DNA of 64,000 nucleotides, taken from assembly GCF_005405085.1 (NCBI RefSeq), contig NZ_BJDJ01000009.1:47674-111673 (forward strand), in the 5' to 3' direction. Position numbers and translations under genes: made by a program. Below are positions 1 to 7,338 of the stretch, piece after piece. The stretch comes from Lactiplantibacillus daowaiensis (GTDB lineage Bacteria; Bacillota; Bacilli; Lactobacillales; Lactobacillaceae). Each line of letters opens with the position of its first letter. Within the stretch, counting starts at the first letter, position 1. Under the pieces are notes generated by a model. That model worked only from the letters and a program-made list of their open reading frames with translations. It did no database searches and was not told the DNA's origin.

Positions 1-1060
1 TGCGGGCTTCTTTGGCTAAGAAATACTGAGGAACAGCGGCCGGATCAGCCAATGGATCATCCATACTCCAAACGAAGTGTGGGAAGGCCTTCATAAAGGC
101 TTCCGGGGTGATCGTCATGCTGTAGTTTTTAACGCCTAACTTTTCGGCGGTTTCTTGAGCGACATCTAATTCACTGTAGCCTTCACGTTCAAACCCAACG
201 GAAATGGTTTCGAGGTTCGGGTTAAAGTTCTTCGCGATGGCCACAATAATGGAAGAATCGATCCCACCAGATAAGAACGACCCAACGGGCACATCAGAGC
301 GCATATGGATTTTAACCGAGTCAAAGAGCGCATCTTTGATCTTACGGGCATATTCTTCTTCAGTCCGCTTAACGGGATGGAATTCACGATGATAGTAACG
401 ATCGATGCGTGGCGCATTACCAAGCTTCTTGGTCAATGAGCAACCAGGGGCTAACATCTTGATTTCTTTCGTTAAGGTTTCTGGTTCTGGAACGAATTGG
501 AACGTCATATAATCTTGTAAGGCATCTTTATCGAAAGTCTTGTCTTTAAGAATCTTGTAAATCGATTTACTTTCAGATGCATAATAGAAATCATCACCAT
601 GAATGGCATAATAGAATGGTTTGATCCCAAATTGATCACGCGCAGCAAACAAGGTTTGTTCTTGCTTGTCCCAAATGACAAACGCAAACATCCCACGTAA
701 GTATTTTGTCGCTTTTTCTTTATATTTGGCATACATGCCAAGAATAACTTCGGAATCCGAGTTGGTTTTAAATTCATAACCTTCTGTTTTAAGTTGTTCA
801 CGCAACTCAACATAGTTATAAATTTCCCCATTAAATGTCATCCAGTAACGTTCATTATCATATGAAAGAGGTTGGTGGCCACCTTCTAAGTCAATGATAC
901 TTAGACGGCGGAACCCCATCGTAATATGATCATCAGCAAAATAACCGTCATCATCGGGTCCCCGATGGACAATCATTTTTGTCATGTTATGGATGGTCTG
1001 ATCGTAAGCTTCATTATCAGCCTTAGTCCGATCAGTTAAGCAACCAGCAAAACCGCACAT
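1..1060 (-). CDS. asnB: Asparagine synthase (glutamine-hydrolysing), 3'-truncated by window edge
   Basis: Makes asparagine from aspartate, ATP and glutamine-derived ammonia in the cytoplasm. The protein starts MCGFAG; Cys2 is the N-terminal nucleophile of class II glutamine amidotransferases. This domain continues with HRGPDDDGYF, the RRLSIIDLEGGHQP segment and FNGEIYN. The synthetase domain carries the ATP pyrophosphatase loop SGGIDSS and a downstream SMDDPLADPAA stretch. About 353 residues are present; family members have about 500-640, so the C-terminus lies left of the window. The ATG at 1058-1060 is fixed by the obligatory Met-Cys start. No T-box or other recognised leader is visible upstream on its strand. 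Confidence 0.93.
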   Translation of the reverse strand, partial: MCGFAGCLTDRTKADNEAYDQTIHNMTKMIVHRGPDDDGYFADDHITMGFRRLSIIDLEGGHQPLSYDNERYWMTFNGEIYNYVELREQLKTEGYEFKTNSDSEVILGMYAKYKEKATKYLRGMFAFVIWDKQEQTLFAARDQFGIKPFYYAIHGDDFYYASESKSIYKILKDKTFDKDALQDYMTFQFVPEPETLTKEIKMLAPGCSLTKKLGNAPRIDRYYHREFHPVKRTEEEYARKIKDALFDSVKIHMRSDVPVGSFLSGGIDSSIIVAIAKNFNPNLETISVGFEREGYSELDVAQETAEKLGVKNYSMTITPEAFMKAFPHFVWSMDDPLADPAAVPQYFLAKEAR

Positions 1061-1584
1061 GTATGTTCATCTCTCAATCTTTAAGGTATAAGTTAATTAC
1101 AATTATGAATACTCATGATTCGTTGCTAATTTACACGATTATTAGCGGGAAGTAAAGCTATCTCGCGTTTTGTAATCGTTTCTTACTGAATTATTTGAGT
1201 AAAAATCACTGATTATTGAAAAAAGTTTTGGTAACCAGCAAATAAATGGCCTTGAAATGGATATTAATGAGTATACTTCCATCATTATACTTGGTTTAAG
1301 ATGGAAGATAAAGCTGTAACAGTAATTCAAACGGTTTCAAAAGTAAAACAAATTTAATATTACAAATGCGTTTTCAGAAAATAATCCCACTTATTCCAGT
1401 TTGATTGTTACAAAATATTACAGAATTGGTCTAATGTTACATTCTGACCTCGAAATAGTAATAAACCTGCTATTGGTTTGTTACATCTGGCCGGTATACT
1501 TTGTTCTTGTTGTTAAGCGCGGCGATCAAATGGTCACACCCGCTTTTGTTACTTGGATTAAATTAGGAGTGAAGAGAAGTTTTT
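1061..1584. other. Intergenic region, AT-rich, no gene seen
   Basis: Divergent upstream region between asnB and the LysM gene. I see no credible coding frame. It holds the LysM promoter (below) and four copies of TGTTAC at 1406, 1435, 1479 and 1547, which could be half-sites of a cell-wall stress regulator. The asnB promoter must also lie here, but I cannot place it with confidence. Confidence 0.6.
1473..1500 (+). promoter_or_regulatory. Probable promoter of the LysM gene
   Basis: A -35-like TTGGTT (1473-1478) and a -10 TATACT (1495-1500) are separated by 16 bp. Transcription from here would give a 5' UTR of about 78 nt. One TGTTAC copy (1479-1484) lies in the spacer. The call rests on hexamer match only. 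Confidence 0.45.
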
Positions 1585-2145
1585 ATGAAGATTAAGAGTT
1601 TAGTATTATCAACCGTTGCAGCTGCTGGATTATTGGTATTCGGGGCAGCCGCTGCTAACGCCGACACAGTTACAGTTAAAGCCGGCGACACGGTGAGTTC
1701 AATTGCCAATGCCAACAACACGACGGTAAAGGCAATCGAATCAGCTAACTCCTTGGAAAACGTGAACTTGATTTTCGTTGGCCAAGAATTAGAAGTTAAT
1801 GGTACAACGACCCAAACTTCAACAACTACTAGCAGCAATCAAGCCGCAGCGTCAACGACGACGGCTACGCCAGCTGCATCATCGACTACTGATAACACAA
1901 CTAGCACGAGCACAACCAGCTCAAGTGACAGTTCTGCTAAAGCTTGGATCGCTAACAAAGAATCTGGCGGTTCATACAGCGCCCGGAACGGTCAATATAT
2001 CGGTAAATACCAATTAAGTTCATCATACTTAAATGGTGATTACTCAGCTGCCAACCAAGAACGCGTGGCCAATAGCTACGTGGCTTCACGTTACGGCTCA
2101 TGGGCCGCAGCACAAGCCCATTGGCAAGCTAACGGCTGGTACTAA
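1585..2145 (+). CDS. Secreted LysM-domain protein with C-terminal transglycosylase-like (Apf-type) domain
   Basis: Exported cell-wall protein of 186 residues. Residues 1-27 are a signal peptide (Lys-rich start, hydrophobic core, ANADT near the cleavage site). Residues 28-72 form one LysM peptidoglycan-binding domain (VKAGDTVSSIA ... FVGQELEV). A Ser/Thr/Ala-rich linker of about 45 residues follows, then a C-terminal domain of about 65 residues containing WIANKESGGSY, GKYQLSSSYLNGD and a final HWQANGWY. This layout matches aggregation-promoting-factor-like and resuscitation-type LysM proteins of lactobacilli, presumed muramidase-like or wall-remodelling. The ATG at 1585 is 15 bp after AGGAG. 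The gene is monocistronic with its own terminator. Exact enzymatic activity is not established from sequence. Confidence 0.9.
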   Translation: MKIKSLVLSTVAAAGLLVFGAAAANADTVTVKAGDTVSSIANANNTTVKAIESANSLENVNLIFVGQELEVNGTTTQTSTTTSSNQAAASTTTATPAASSTTDNTTSTSTTSSSDSSAKAWIANKESGGSYSARNGQYIGKYQLSSSYLNGDYSAANQERVANSYVASRYGSWAAAQAHWQANGWY

Positions 2146-2190
2146 GATCAGCGTTAACGTTAAATTTTAAAATAAGTCTAAGTCAAAAAA

Positions 2191-2227
2191 CAGGCAGTCA
2201 CGAATTTCGTGGCTGCCTGTTTTTTTG
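2191..2227 (+). terminator. Intrinsic terminator of the LysM gene
   Basis: GC-rich stem CAGGCAGTCACGAA / TTCGTGGCTGCCTG followed by seven T. Confidence 0.92.
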
Positions 2228-2275
2228 CGCGCCTTTTTAGCAAAGAAAAGTGGTCGCTATAATATAGAAGTAAAC

Positions 2276-2713
2276 TTATTTTTCAAACGGGTTTGGCAAG
2301 CCGTTGGCACGTTTTTCTGCTTGGGCGACTGCCAATTCAGCCGTCACCAAGGCTTGCGCATTGGGCTGCCGATATAAGTTGAGCTTGAAGTCGACTTCTT
2401 GTAAGTTTTGCATGATTTTGGCCTGTTGGTCTAAGATTGCTTGCCGGTGGGTACTTAATAGGTGTTGTCGTTGCGGAATCGTGGTTGGTCCTTGCATGAC
2501 ATAGGCAATGTATTGCCGAATATCAGCGATCTTCATACCAGTGTCTTTTAAACAACAAATCGTATGCAATAGGTGTAGATCGCCATCGGTAAAGACCCGA
2601 TAACCAGCTGCGTTGCGACTAACGAATGGGAGTAACCCTTGTTTGTCGTAAAAACGTAACGTATAAATTGATAGGCCAGTTTTGTCGGCGACCGCTTTAA
2701 TGGAATAAGTCAT
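2276..2713 (-). CDS. MerR family transcriptional regulator
   Basis: DNA-binding regulator of 145 residues. The N-terminus has the MerR winged helix (YSIKAVADKTGLSIYTLRFYD, GYRVFTDGDLHLL), followed by a long helix for dimerisation; no metal-binding Cys pair is seen at the C-terminus, so it is not a classical metal sensor. ATG at 2713 is chosen because AGGAG lies 8 bp upstream; a GTG six codons earlier would sit on top of the ribosome binding site. It is divergent from the reductase at 2813. The MerR-type promoters at 2732-2762 and 3840-3870 are its likely targets. The inducing signal is unknown. Confidence 0.9.
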   Translation of the reverse strand: MTYSIKAVADKTGLSIYTLRFYDKQGLLPFVSRNAAGYRVFTDGDLHLLHTICCLKDTGMKIADIRQYIAYVMQGPTTIPQRQHLLSTHRQAILDQQAKIMQNLQEVDFKLNLYRQPNAQALVTAELAVAQAEKRANGLPNPFEK

Positions 2714-2731
2714 TTTATTTTCTCCTGACAC

Positions 2732-2762
2732 TTGCCCTAGAGTATTGTCGAGGGTTTATATT
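2732..2762 (+). promoter_or_regulatory. MerR-type promoter/operator upstream of the reductase gene
   Basis: -35 TTGCCC (2732-2737) and -10 TATATT (2757-2762) are 19 bp apart, longer than the usual 17 and typical of MerR-activated promoters. The spacer region holds an imperfect dyad at 2735-2754, CCCTAGAGTA / TTGTCGAGGG, 7 of 10 positions symmetric. It drives rightward transcription of 2813-3826. Confidence 0.7.
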
Positions 2763-2812
2763 ATGGACAAGCTTAACGAAAAAACGGGTTAAAGACAAGG
2801 AGTTTATTAAAA

Positions 2813-3826
2813 ATGAAACCATTAGTATTAGTGACCGGCGGTAATGGCTTTTTAGCCGAACACTTATTGCAACGCTTATTAACAGCGGGCTATCCAGTCC
2901 GGGCAACGCTAAGGACGTTAGCTAAAGCGGATCAAGTCAAGCAAGCGTTGGCCGCCCAACACGTCGCACATTTAGACCGACTGACGTTTGTGACGGCGGA
3001 TTTAACCCGTGATGCTGATTGGCCAGTGGCGATGCAAGGCGTGGGGATTGTCTTGAGTGTGGCCGCCCCAGTATTTGTTAACGGTGAAACGGTTGATAAC
3101 ACGGTGACGCAAGCTGCTAAGGAAGGCACTTTACGGATTTTAAAAGCAGCTGAACAAGCTGGTGTCAAGCGCGTCGTCATGACGGGCAATCTTGGTGCGG
3201 TGGGGTTTAGTCGGTTAGATCATAGTCGGCCGGTCACTGAGGCTGATTGGACGGATCCGGACCAACCGGGATTATCTTTATATGAAACCTCTAAGTTGAT
3301 AGCGGAACAAAGTGCCTGGACGTATATGCAGCAATCAGCATCAAGCATGACGCTCACGACGGTTAACGCAGGCGCGATGTTAGGACCAGCGCTTGATCAA
3401 CATGTTTCCGGTAGTTTTGGGTTAGTAGATCGCTTATTAAAGGGTCAAGCCACGCCTAACTTGGGGGTCAACATTGTTGATGTCCGTGATGTCGCTGACT
3501 TACAACTCCGGGCGATGACTGATCCGGCGGCGGCTGGTGAACGATTTTTAGCGGTGGCTGATACCGGGGTGACCACACAGCAAATGATCCAATTGATTCG
3601 CACTAAACGGCCAACGCTAGCGCCACAATTACCGCAGCATCTCATTCCCAAAGCCGTCGTTAGCTTGATTGCACCATTTAATGCAACGGTGCGTGAAGCC
3701 CGGTTAATGATGCGTTTAAATCATCAAGTGAGCAATCAAAAAGCCCAGCGTCTATTAGGGTGGCAACCGCAGTACACTAGCGATGACACGATTTTAGCGG
3801 CAGTTGATCAATTAACGCAAAAATAA
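2813..3826 (+). CDS. NAD(P)-dependent reductase, extended SDR family (dihydroflavonol-4-reductase-like)
   Basis: Oxidoreductase of 337 residues. It has an N-terminal Rossmann motif TGGNGFLAEHLL (residues 8-19), NADP-type basic residues after strand 2 (ATLRTLAK), an acidic DLTRD motif and the catalytic YETSK (Tyr-x-x-x-Lys) near residue 157. The family reduces aldehydes or ketones; the substrate here is unknown. ATG at 2813 follows AAGGAG. The gene sits behind a MerR-type promoter and beside the divergent regulator, so it is probably induced by an electrophile or other small-molecule stress (inference). Confidence 0.88.
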   Translation: MKPLVLVTGGNGFLAEHLLQRLLTAGYPVRATLRTLAKADQVKQALAAQHVAHLDRLTFVTADLTRDADWPVAMQGVGIVLSVAAPVFVNGETVDNTVTQAAKEGTLRILKAAEQAGVKRVVMTGNLGAVGFSRLDHSRPVTEADWTDPDQPGLSLYETSKLIAEQSAWTYMQQSASSMTLTTVNAGAMLGPALDQHVSGSFGLVDRLLKGQATPNLGVNIVDVRDVADLQLRAMTDPAAAGERFLAVADTGVTTQQMIQLIRTKRPTLAPQLPQHLIPKAVVSLIAPFNATVREARLMMRLNHQVSNQKAQRLLGWQPQYTSDDTILAAVDQLTQK

Positions 3827-3839
3827 TTGTTAAAAAGGC

Positions 3840-3870
3840 TTGCCTTGCAGTTACTTGAAGGTCCTATGAT
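3840..3870 (+). promoter_or_regulatory. Second MerR-type promoter/operator
   Basis: -35 TTGCCT (3840-3845) and -10 TATGAT (3865-3870) are again 19 bp apart. A dyad CCTTGCAGT-T-ACTTGAAGG at 3843-3861 fills the spacer, 7 of 9 positions symmetric. It matches the first operator at the CTTGCC start, the central AGT and the right-hand AGG, so one regulator probably reads both. Confidence 0.65.
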
Positions 3871-3902
3871 AAGGTCATTCAATTAACAGGAGGTCATTGA
3901 CG

Positions 3903-4511
3903 ATGACAAATATTTTAATTATTGGGGCAACGGGGACGGTTGGCAGTATGACGCGGCAATATTTACGTGAACATACGGATGATCAGTTAACTTTGATGGC
4001 GCGCAATACGCGGCGGCTGGGAACGATTGATTCAGCACGTGAAACCGTGGTTACCGGCAGTGTCACGGATGCGGCGGCGTTGCAAACGGCCTTACAAGGG
4101 CAAGATGTCGTTTTTGCAGCTTTGAGTGGCAACTTAAAGGCGATGGCCCAAGCCCTAGTTGCTGGAATGACGCAAGCCGGTGTTGATCGGTTGCTCTTTA
4201 TTACGTCAATGGGGATTTATAACGAGATCCCGGCCAGTGTAGGTGCTGGTGGTAACTTGGCAGGTAATCCAATCTTACAAACGTATCGCGATGCCGCCGA
4301 TGTCATTGAAGCATCCGCGCTAAACTACACAACGATTCGGCCAGGGTGGTTTGATAATGGTGCGGATACTGATTATCAAGTGACTAAAAAAGGGGAACCA
4401 TTTGGTGGTCACGATGTTTCGGTTAAAAGTATCGCCATATTGAGGGTCATGCGACTTGCCCATGACCCTCAATATGGCGCACGTGATAGCCTAGGCATTA
4501 ATCGGAAGTAG
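3903..4511 (+). CDS. NAD(P)H-binding protein (NmrA/SDR-like)
   Basis: Single-domain Rossmann protein of 202 residues with the dinucleotide motif IIGATGTVGSMTRQYL near the N-terminus. The usual active-site Tyr-x-x-x-Lys is not clear, as in the atypical SDR_a5/NmrA-like group whose members act as redox sensors or reductases. ATG at 3903 is 9 bp after AGGAGG; an upstream TTG at 3897 would be too close. The following gene starts 2 bp after the stop, so the pair is an operon. Near the C-terminus the DNA contains a perfect 19-bp inverted repeat (4433-4479) that also encodes protein. Confidence 0.85.
   Translation: MTNILIIGATGTVGSMTRQYLREHTDDQLTLMARNTRRLGTIDSARETVVTGSVTDAAALQTALQGQDVVFAALSGNLKAMAQALVAGMTQAGVDRLLFITSMGIYNEIPASVGAGGNLAGNPILQTYRDAADVIEASALNYTTIRPGWFDNGADTDYQVTKKGEPFGGHDVSVKSIAILRVMRLAHDPQYGARDSLGINRK
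4433..4479. repeat. Perfect 19-bp inverted repeat inside a coding sequence
   Basis: Left arm 4433-4451 and right arm 4461-4479 are exact reverse complements, with a 9-nt loop between them. The arms encode AILRVM and HDPQYG in the 3903-4511 protein. There is no T-run after it, so it is not a terminator. Confidence 0.95.
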
Positions 4512-4513
4512 CG

Positions 4514-4891
4514 GTGGTTAGATTGACAACAACTGATGTCGTTGCCCTTTATCGGACGTACAATCGCGCCATGGCTGCACGCGATACTAGCACATTAAAT
4601 CAGATCTTAGCCCCTAGTTTTACGCTGACACATATGACTGGCTACCGCCAAGCCCGGGCTGACTGGTTGGCGCAAATCGAAGATGGCACGATGGGTTATC
4701 AAGCGTCTAAAGAAAAACAGGTGAATGTTGAACGTGTTGATGACACGCATTGGCATTTGATTGGTCAAAGCTTAGTGACCGCCGCCGTTTATGGTGGGGC
4801 AACCCAGGATTGGCCGTTAACGAGTGATATGCAGGTGGTCGAGCTGAATCAGCAGTTACAAATTTTAAATGTCGTAGTAACGACCTATTAA
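4514..4891 (+). CDS. SnoaL/NTF2-like domain protein (DUF4440-type)
   Basis: Small cytoplasmic protein of 125 residues with the NTF2-like fold pattern: N-terminal helices (VVALYRTYNRAMAARD, LNQILAPSFTLTHM), then alternating beta strands (DTHWHLIGQSLVTAAVYGG, MQVVELNQQLQILNVVV). Members bind or convert small ligands; no catalytic residues can be assigned. The start is GTG at 4514, 2 bp after the upstream stop; TTG at 4523 is an alternative. It is translated with the NmrA-like protein, suggesting a joint role in the MerR-controlled response. Confidence 0.75.
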   Translation: MVRLTTTDVVALYRTYNRAMAARDTSTLNQILAPSFTLTHMTGYRQARADWLAQIEDGTMGYQASKEKQVNVERVDDTHWHLIGQSLVTAAVYGGATQDWPLTSDMQVVELNQQLQILNVVVTTY

Positions 4892-4936
4892 AAAATCGCG
4901 TTGACTTTAATTAGCACAAGTCAACGCGATTTTTTT
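4891..4936. terminator. Bidirectional intrinsic terminator
   Basis: AAAAATCGCGTTGACTT and AAGTCAACGCGATTTTT form a strong stem with T-runs in both directions. It separates the convergent NTF2-like gene and azlD. The azlD stop codon lies at its edge. Confidence 0.9.
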
Positions 4937-5261
4937 AAGCCCAACCAACAAGCCGGATCAACGCCATGGCAATCACGCCAGTAATGACGACGGCTAAGAG
5001 ACTCTTGGTCAAGATACCAGCACCAATGGCCGGAATTGAAGCGTAAATATTGGCTAGGTTAAAGCCTGGCCAGTGTCCAGCGTGTTAAACGAGCAAGTTT
5101 TCAATGAAAATTGCGGTCATAATCGCCACGGGGACAAATGAGAGAAATTCAATTAACCATTTTGGAACGGTCAAATTTTTAATCAAGACGAATGGTACGA
5201 CGCGGGATAGCCAAGTGACAAGGCCACACCATAAAATCGTGAGTAAGACATAAAGGGTCAT
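4935..5261 (-). pseudogene. azlD: azlD, branched-chain amino acid exporter small subunit, interrupted by in-frame stop
   Basis: Small membrane partner of AzlC. Translation from ATG at 5261 gives TLYVLLTILWCGLVTWLSR ... AIFIENLLV and then TAA (5085-5087). Reading on in the same frame gives HAGHWPGFNLANIYASIPA and a final membrane segment ending MALIRLVGWA with a stop at 4935-4937. The joined product of about 108 residues fits normal AzlD length, so one nonsense change splits the gene. The truncated peptide keeps only 58 residues and the first membrane segments. The ATG overlaps the azlC stop (ATGA), so the two were translationally coupled. A sequencing error cannot be excluded. Confidence 0.85.
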
Positions 5262-5965
5262 TTGGGTGTCACCACCATTCCAAAGCCACAACCACATAAA
5301 GTGGCAATTAATAGGGCGATATTACCTGGGAACCACCGCATTAGGAAATACATCAAGATTGCCACAAATAAGACCACGATCAATTGGGTCCGCAAGGTCT
5401 TACTACGATCGGTGATGATTTGCAGATAGAGTAAGCCGATAAACATGCCGACTACCGCAAAATCCAGGCCAAACTGGTTCGGGTCAGCAATGAGATTCCC
5501 TAACAAACAACCGATGACCGTCGCAATCGCCCAGACAACGTAGGCCAATAAGTTAGCCCCATGCATCCAACGTGGGCTTAAAGTTTGCTTGGTTTGATTA
5601 AGTTTGTTCATGCTAAGTGCAAACGTTTCATCGGTTAAGAGCGTCCCGATGGCGATGTTATGCGCTAAGGAATCCTTTTTAAAGTATTGGGCGATGGACA
5701 TGCTCATTAAAATCATCCGTGAGTTAATGAGAAAAGTGGAGAGCACAATGGCCGAAATCGGACTGCCGGCGAGTAACATACTGATCATAATAAACTGAGC
5801 GGACCCGGCGTAGACGATTAGTGACATGATTAAAACGGCTAAAACGGATAAATGACTGGTGTTAGCGACGATGCCCATCGCTAGGCCCACGCCAATATAG
5901 CCGAATAAGGTTGGAACCACGTCTTTTAAGCCGCTTTTAAATGTTAATTCAGCATTGATAGCAAT
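5258..5965 (-). CDS. azlC: AzlC, branched-chain amino acid exporter large subunit; start codon unclear
   Basis: Inner-membrane permease of about 235 residues with the AzlC signature (GYIGVGLAMGIVA, YAGSAQFIMISMLLAG, NSRMILMSMS, TDETFALS) and about 7-8 membrane segments. With AzlD it exports branched-chain amino acids or analogues. A strong AGGAGG lies at 5969-5974 on this strand, but no ATG, GTG or TTG follows in frame: the codons are ATT (5965) and ATC (5959, 9 bp after the AGGAGG). The nearest in-frame canonical start is a TTG at 6001, upstream of the AGGAGG and with no ribosome binding site. Either a rare ATT/ATC start is used or the start was lost. Together with the azlD stop this suggests operon decay. 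Confidence 0.8.
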   Translation of the reverse strand: MAINAELTFKSGLKDVVPTLFGYIGVGLAMGIVANTSHLSVLAVLIMSLIVYAGSAQFIMISMLLAGSPISAIVLSTFLINSRMILMSMSIAQYFKKDSLAHNIAIGTLLTDETFALSMNKLNQTKQTLSPRWMHGANLLAYVVWAIATVIGCLLGNLIADPNQFGLDFAVVGMFIGLLYLQIITDRSKTLRTQLIVVLFVAILMYFLMRWFPGNIALLIATLCGCGFGMVVTPK

Positions 5966-6196
5966 GCGCCTCCTTTTTATATGTATGGTTTTGGCAGACA
6001 AGGGCGAAGTCGACTAGATGTCAGGACCGTTTGACACCGGACTATCCCTAAAAACCGATACCTACTAGTCTACACTTTTTGGTGAAAATAATGAAGATTA
6101 TTATCATTACATTTTAATTTTTAGGCCATGAAATTATTGCTTGCATTTGTTCGTCAGTGGGCGTAACATAAGCTCATTGATTTTGAGAAAGGACAA

Positions 6197-6427
6197 ATGG
6201 TGAGAGAAATGACTCTGGAACAATTAGCAGCCCAAAGTGGGGTCGCTGCTGATAAAATCGTTGCCTACACTAAAGCGGGCTTATTACCTTGTAAAGATGA
6301 ACATGCCACGTTTAGTGCTGACGATCAATATTGGCTAGATATGGTCAATTGCTTCTTAGAAAATGGCTCATCCCTTGAGGATCTAAAAGATTTGATGCCA
6401 CTTTGCGAGCAATGTGCAGCAAATTAA
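6197..6427 (+). CDS. Small MerR-like helix-turn-helix protein
   Basis: Protein of 76 residues that resembles only the DNA-binding part of MerR regulators: MTLEQLAAQSGVAADKIVAY aligns with the first helix-turn-helix and YWLDMVNCFLENGSSLEDLKDL with the second helical region. It lacks the long dimerisation helix and ends in a short CEQCAAN tail with a Cys-x-x-Cys pair. ATG at 6197 follows AAAGGAC. It stands alone between azlC and a terminator. Its target is unknown; regulation of azlCD is possible from position only. Confidence 0.65.
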   Translation: MVREMTLEQLAAQSGVAADKIVAYTKAGLLPCKDEHATFSADDQYWLDMVNCFLENGSSLEDLKDLMPLCEQCAAN

Positions 6428-6451
6428 GATAAGCTAAATGCAATTATTTTT

Positions 6452-6492
6452 AACGCGATATTTTGGTCACGAAGCCAAAGTATCGCGTTTTT
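6452..6492 (+). terminator. Intrinsic terminator of the small MerR-like gene
   Basis: AACGCGATA-TTTTGG stem with CCAAAG-TATCGCGTT, followed by a short T-run. Confidence 0.8.
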
Positions 6493-6543
6493 AGATTACT
6501 CGGGACATAAAAAGGATTGCTACAACGTAACGTCGTGGCCAAC

Positions 6544-6584
6544 AAAAAAGGCGTGTTCGCATTGCATTTGCGAACACGTCTTTT
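6544..6584 (-). terminator. Intrinsic terminator of the drug-exporter operon
   Basis: On the minus strand GACGTGTTCGCA and TGCGAACACGCC pair and are followed by six T. Confidence 0.9.
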
Positions 6585-6615
6585 GACGTTAAGTGTCACG
6601 GTGAAGCGTTAGAAT

Positions 6616-7338
6616 TTAGTTACTACTTTTTGCTTCTTGAATCATGCTAGCCATTGCTTGAGCTTGATACTTAGCAGCAGCGGCTTTTTCGAGCTTAGCT
6701 AATTGGGCTTTACTCATGGTTGGATTCTTAACCATTGCGGCTTTGACTTCGTTTTCAACATAGACTTTAGCCCGCGACTTCAAGGTCTTTTGTTGTTGTT
6801 TAACGAGTTGACTCAACTTTTTAGCTTGGGTCGTACTTAAAACGACCCAGCTCTTCTTCACATAGAAGGTATTTTGGCGTTTAATTAATTGTTTATTGTT
6901 ATCTGCAATACTAAACCAGAACTTCATGGCGTTACTGGTGTATTCCCAACGGGTGGTTTTGGTGACCAACTTGGTCGTGCCAGTGGTCTTTTTAACCGTG
7001 TTAGTCGTCTTAACACTTGCAGCTGTGTGACTCACTTTCTTTTGACTAGCGGTTTGTTTATAAATATAAACCCGGTGCTTGTCAGCAGTCCCCACTGATT
7101 GATATAACAACAAGTCCATGGCTTTGCTGCTACCAGCCGAAGCTAATGTCGTGGTTTTAGTGGTGGTGACTTGCTTCATCCCAAAGTGATGGCTATCGTT
7201 AGCGACAACGCCAACTAGTGACCCGACTAAGGCAATCCCGAAGATGCCGGTCAAGATGAGCCGAGTTGCGGACGATTTCATATAAACGAAGGTTAAGAAT
7301 AACGCAATCGTACTAATTACTAATAAAACGAGAATCAT
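6616..7338 (-). CDS. DUF4811 domain membrane protein
   Basis: Protein of 240 residues with two N-terminal membrane segments (about residues 2-19 and 26-47) and a Lys/Thr-rich outside or cytoplasmic domain ending in an Ala/Lys-rich helical stretch. The family (DUF4811) is found beside DHA2 exporters in lactobacilli; its function is unknown. Its ATG overlaps the stop of the exporter gene (TAATG), so the two are translationally coupled. It may be an accessory subunit or sensor for the pump (inference). Confidence 0.8.
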   Translation of the reverse strand: MILVLLVISTIALFLTFVYMKSSATRLILTGIFGIALVGSLVGVVANDSHHFGMKQVTTTKTTTLASAGSSKAMDLLLYQSVGTADKHRVYIYKQTASQKKVSHTAASVKTTNTVKKTTGTTKLVTKTTRWEYTSNAMKFWFSIADNNKQLIKRQNTFYVKKSWVVLSTTQAKKLSQLVKQQQKTLKSRAKVYVENEVKAAMVKNPTMSKAQLAKLEKAAAAKYQAQAMASMIQEAKSSN

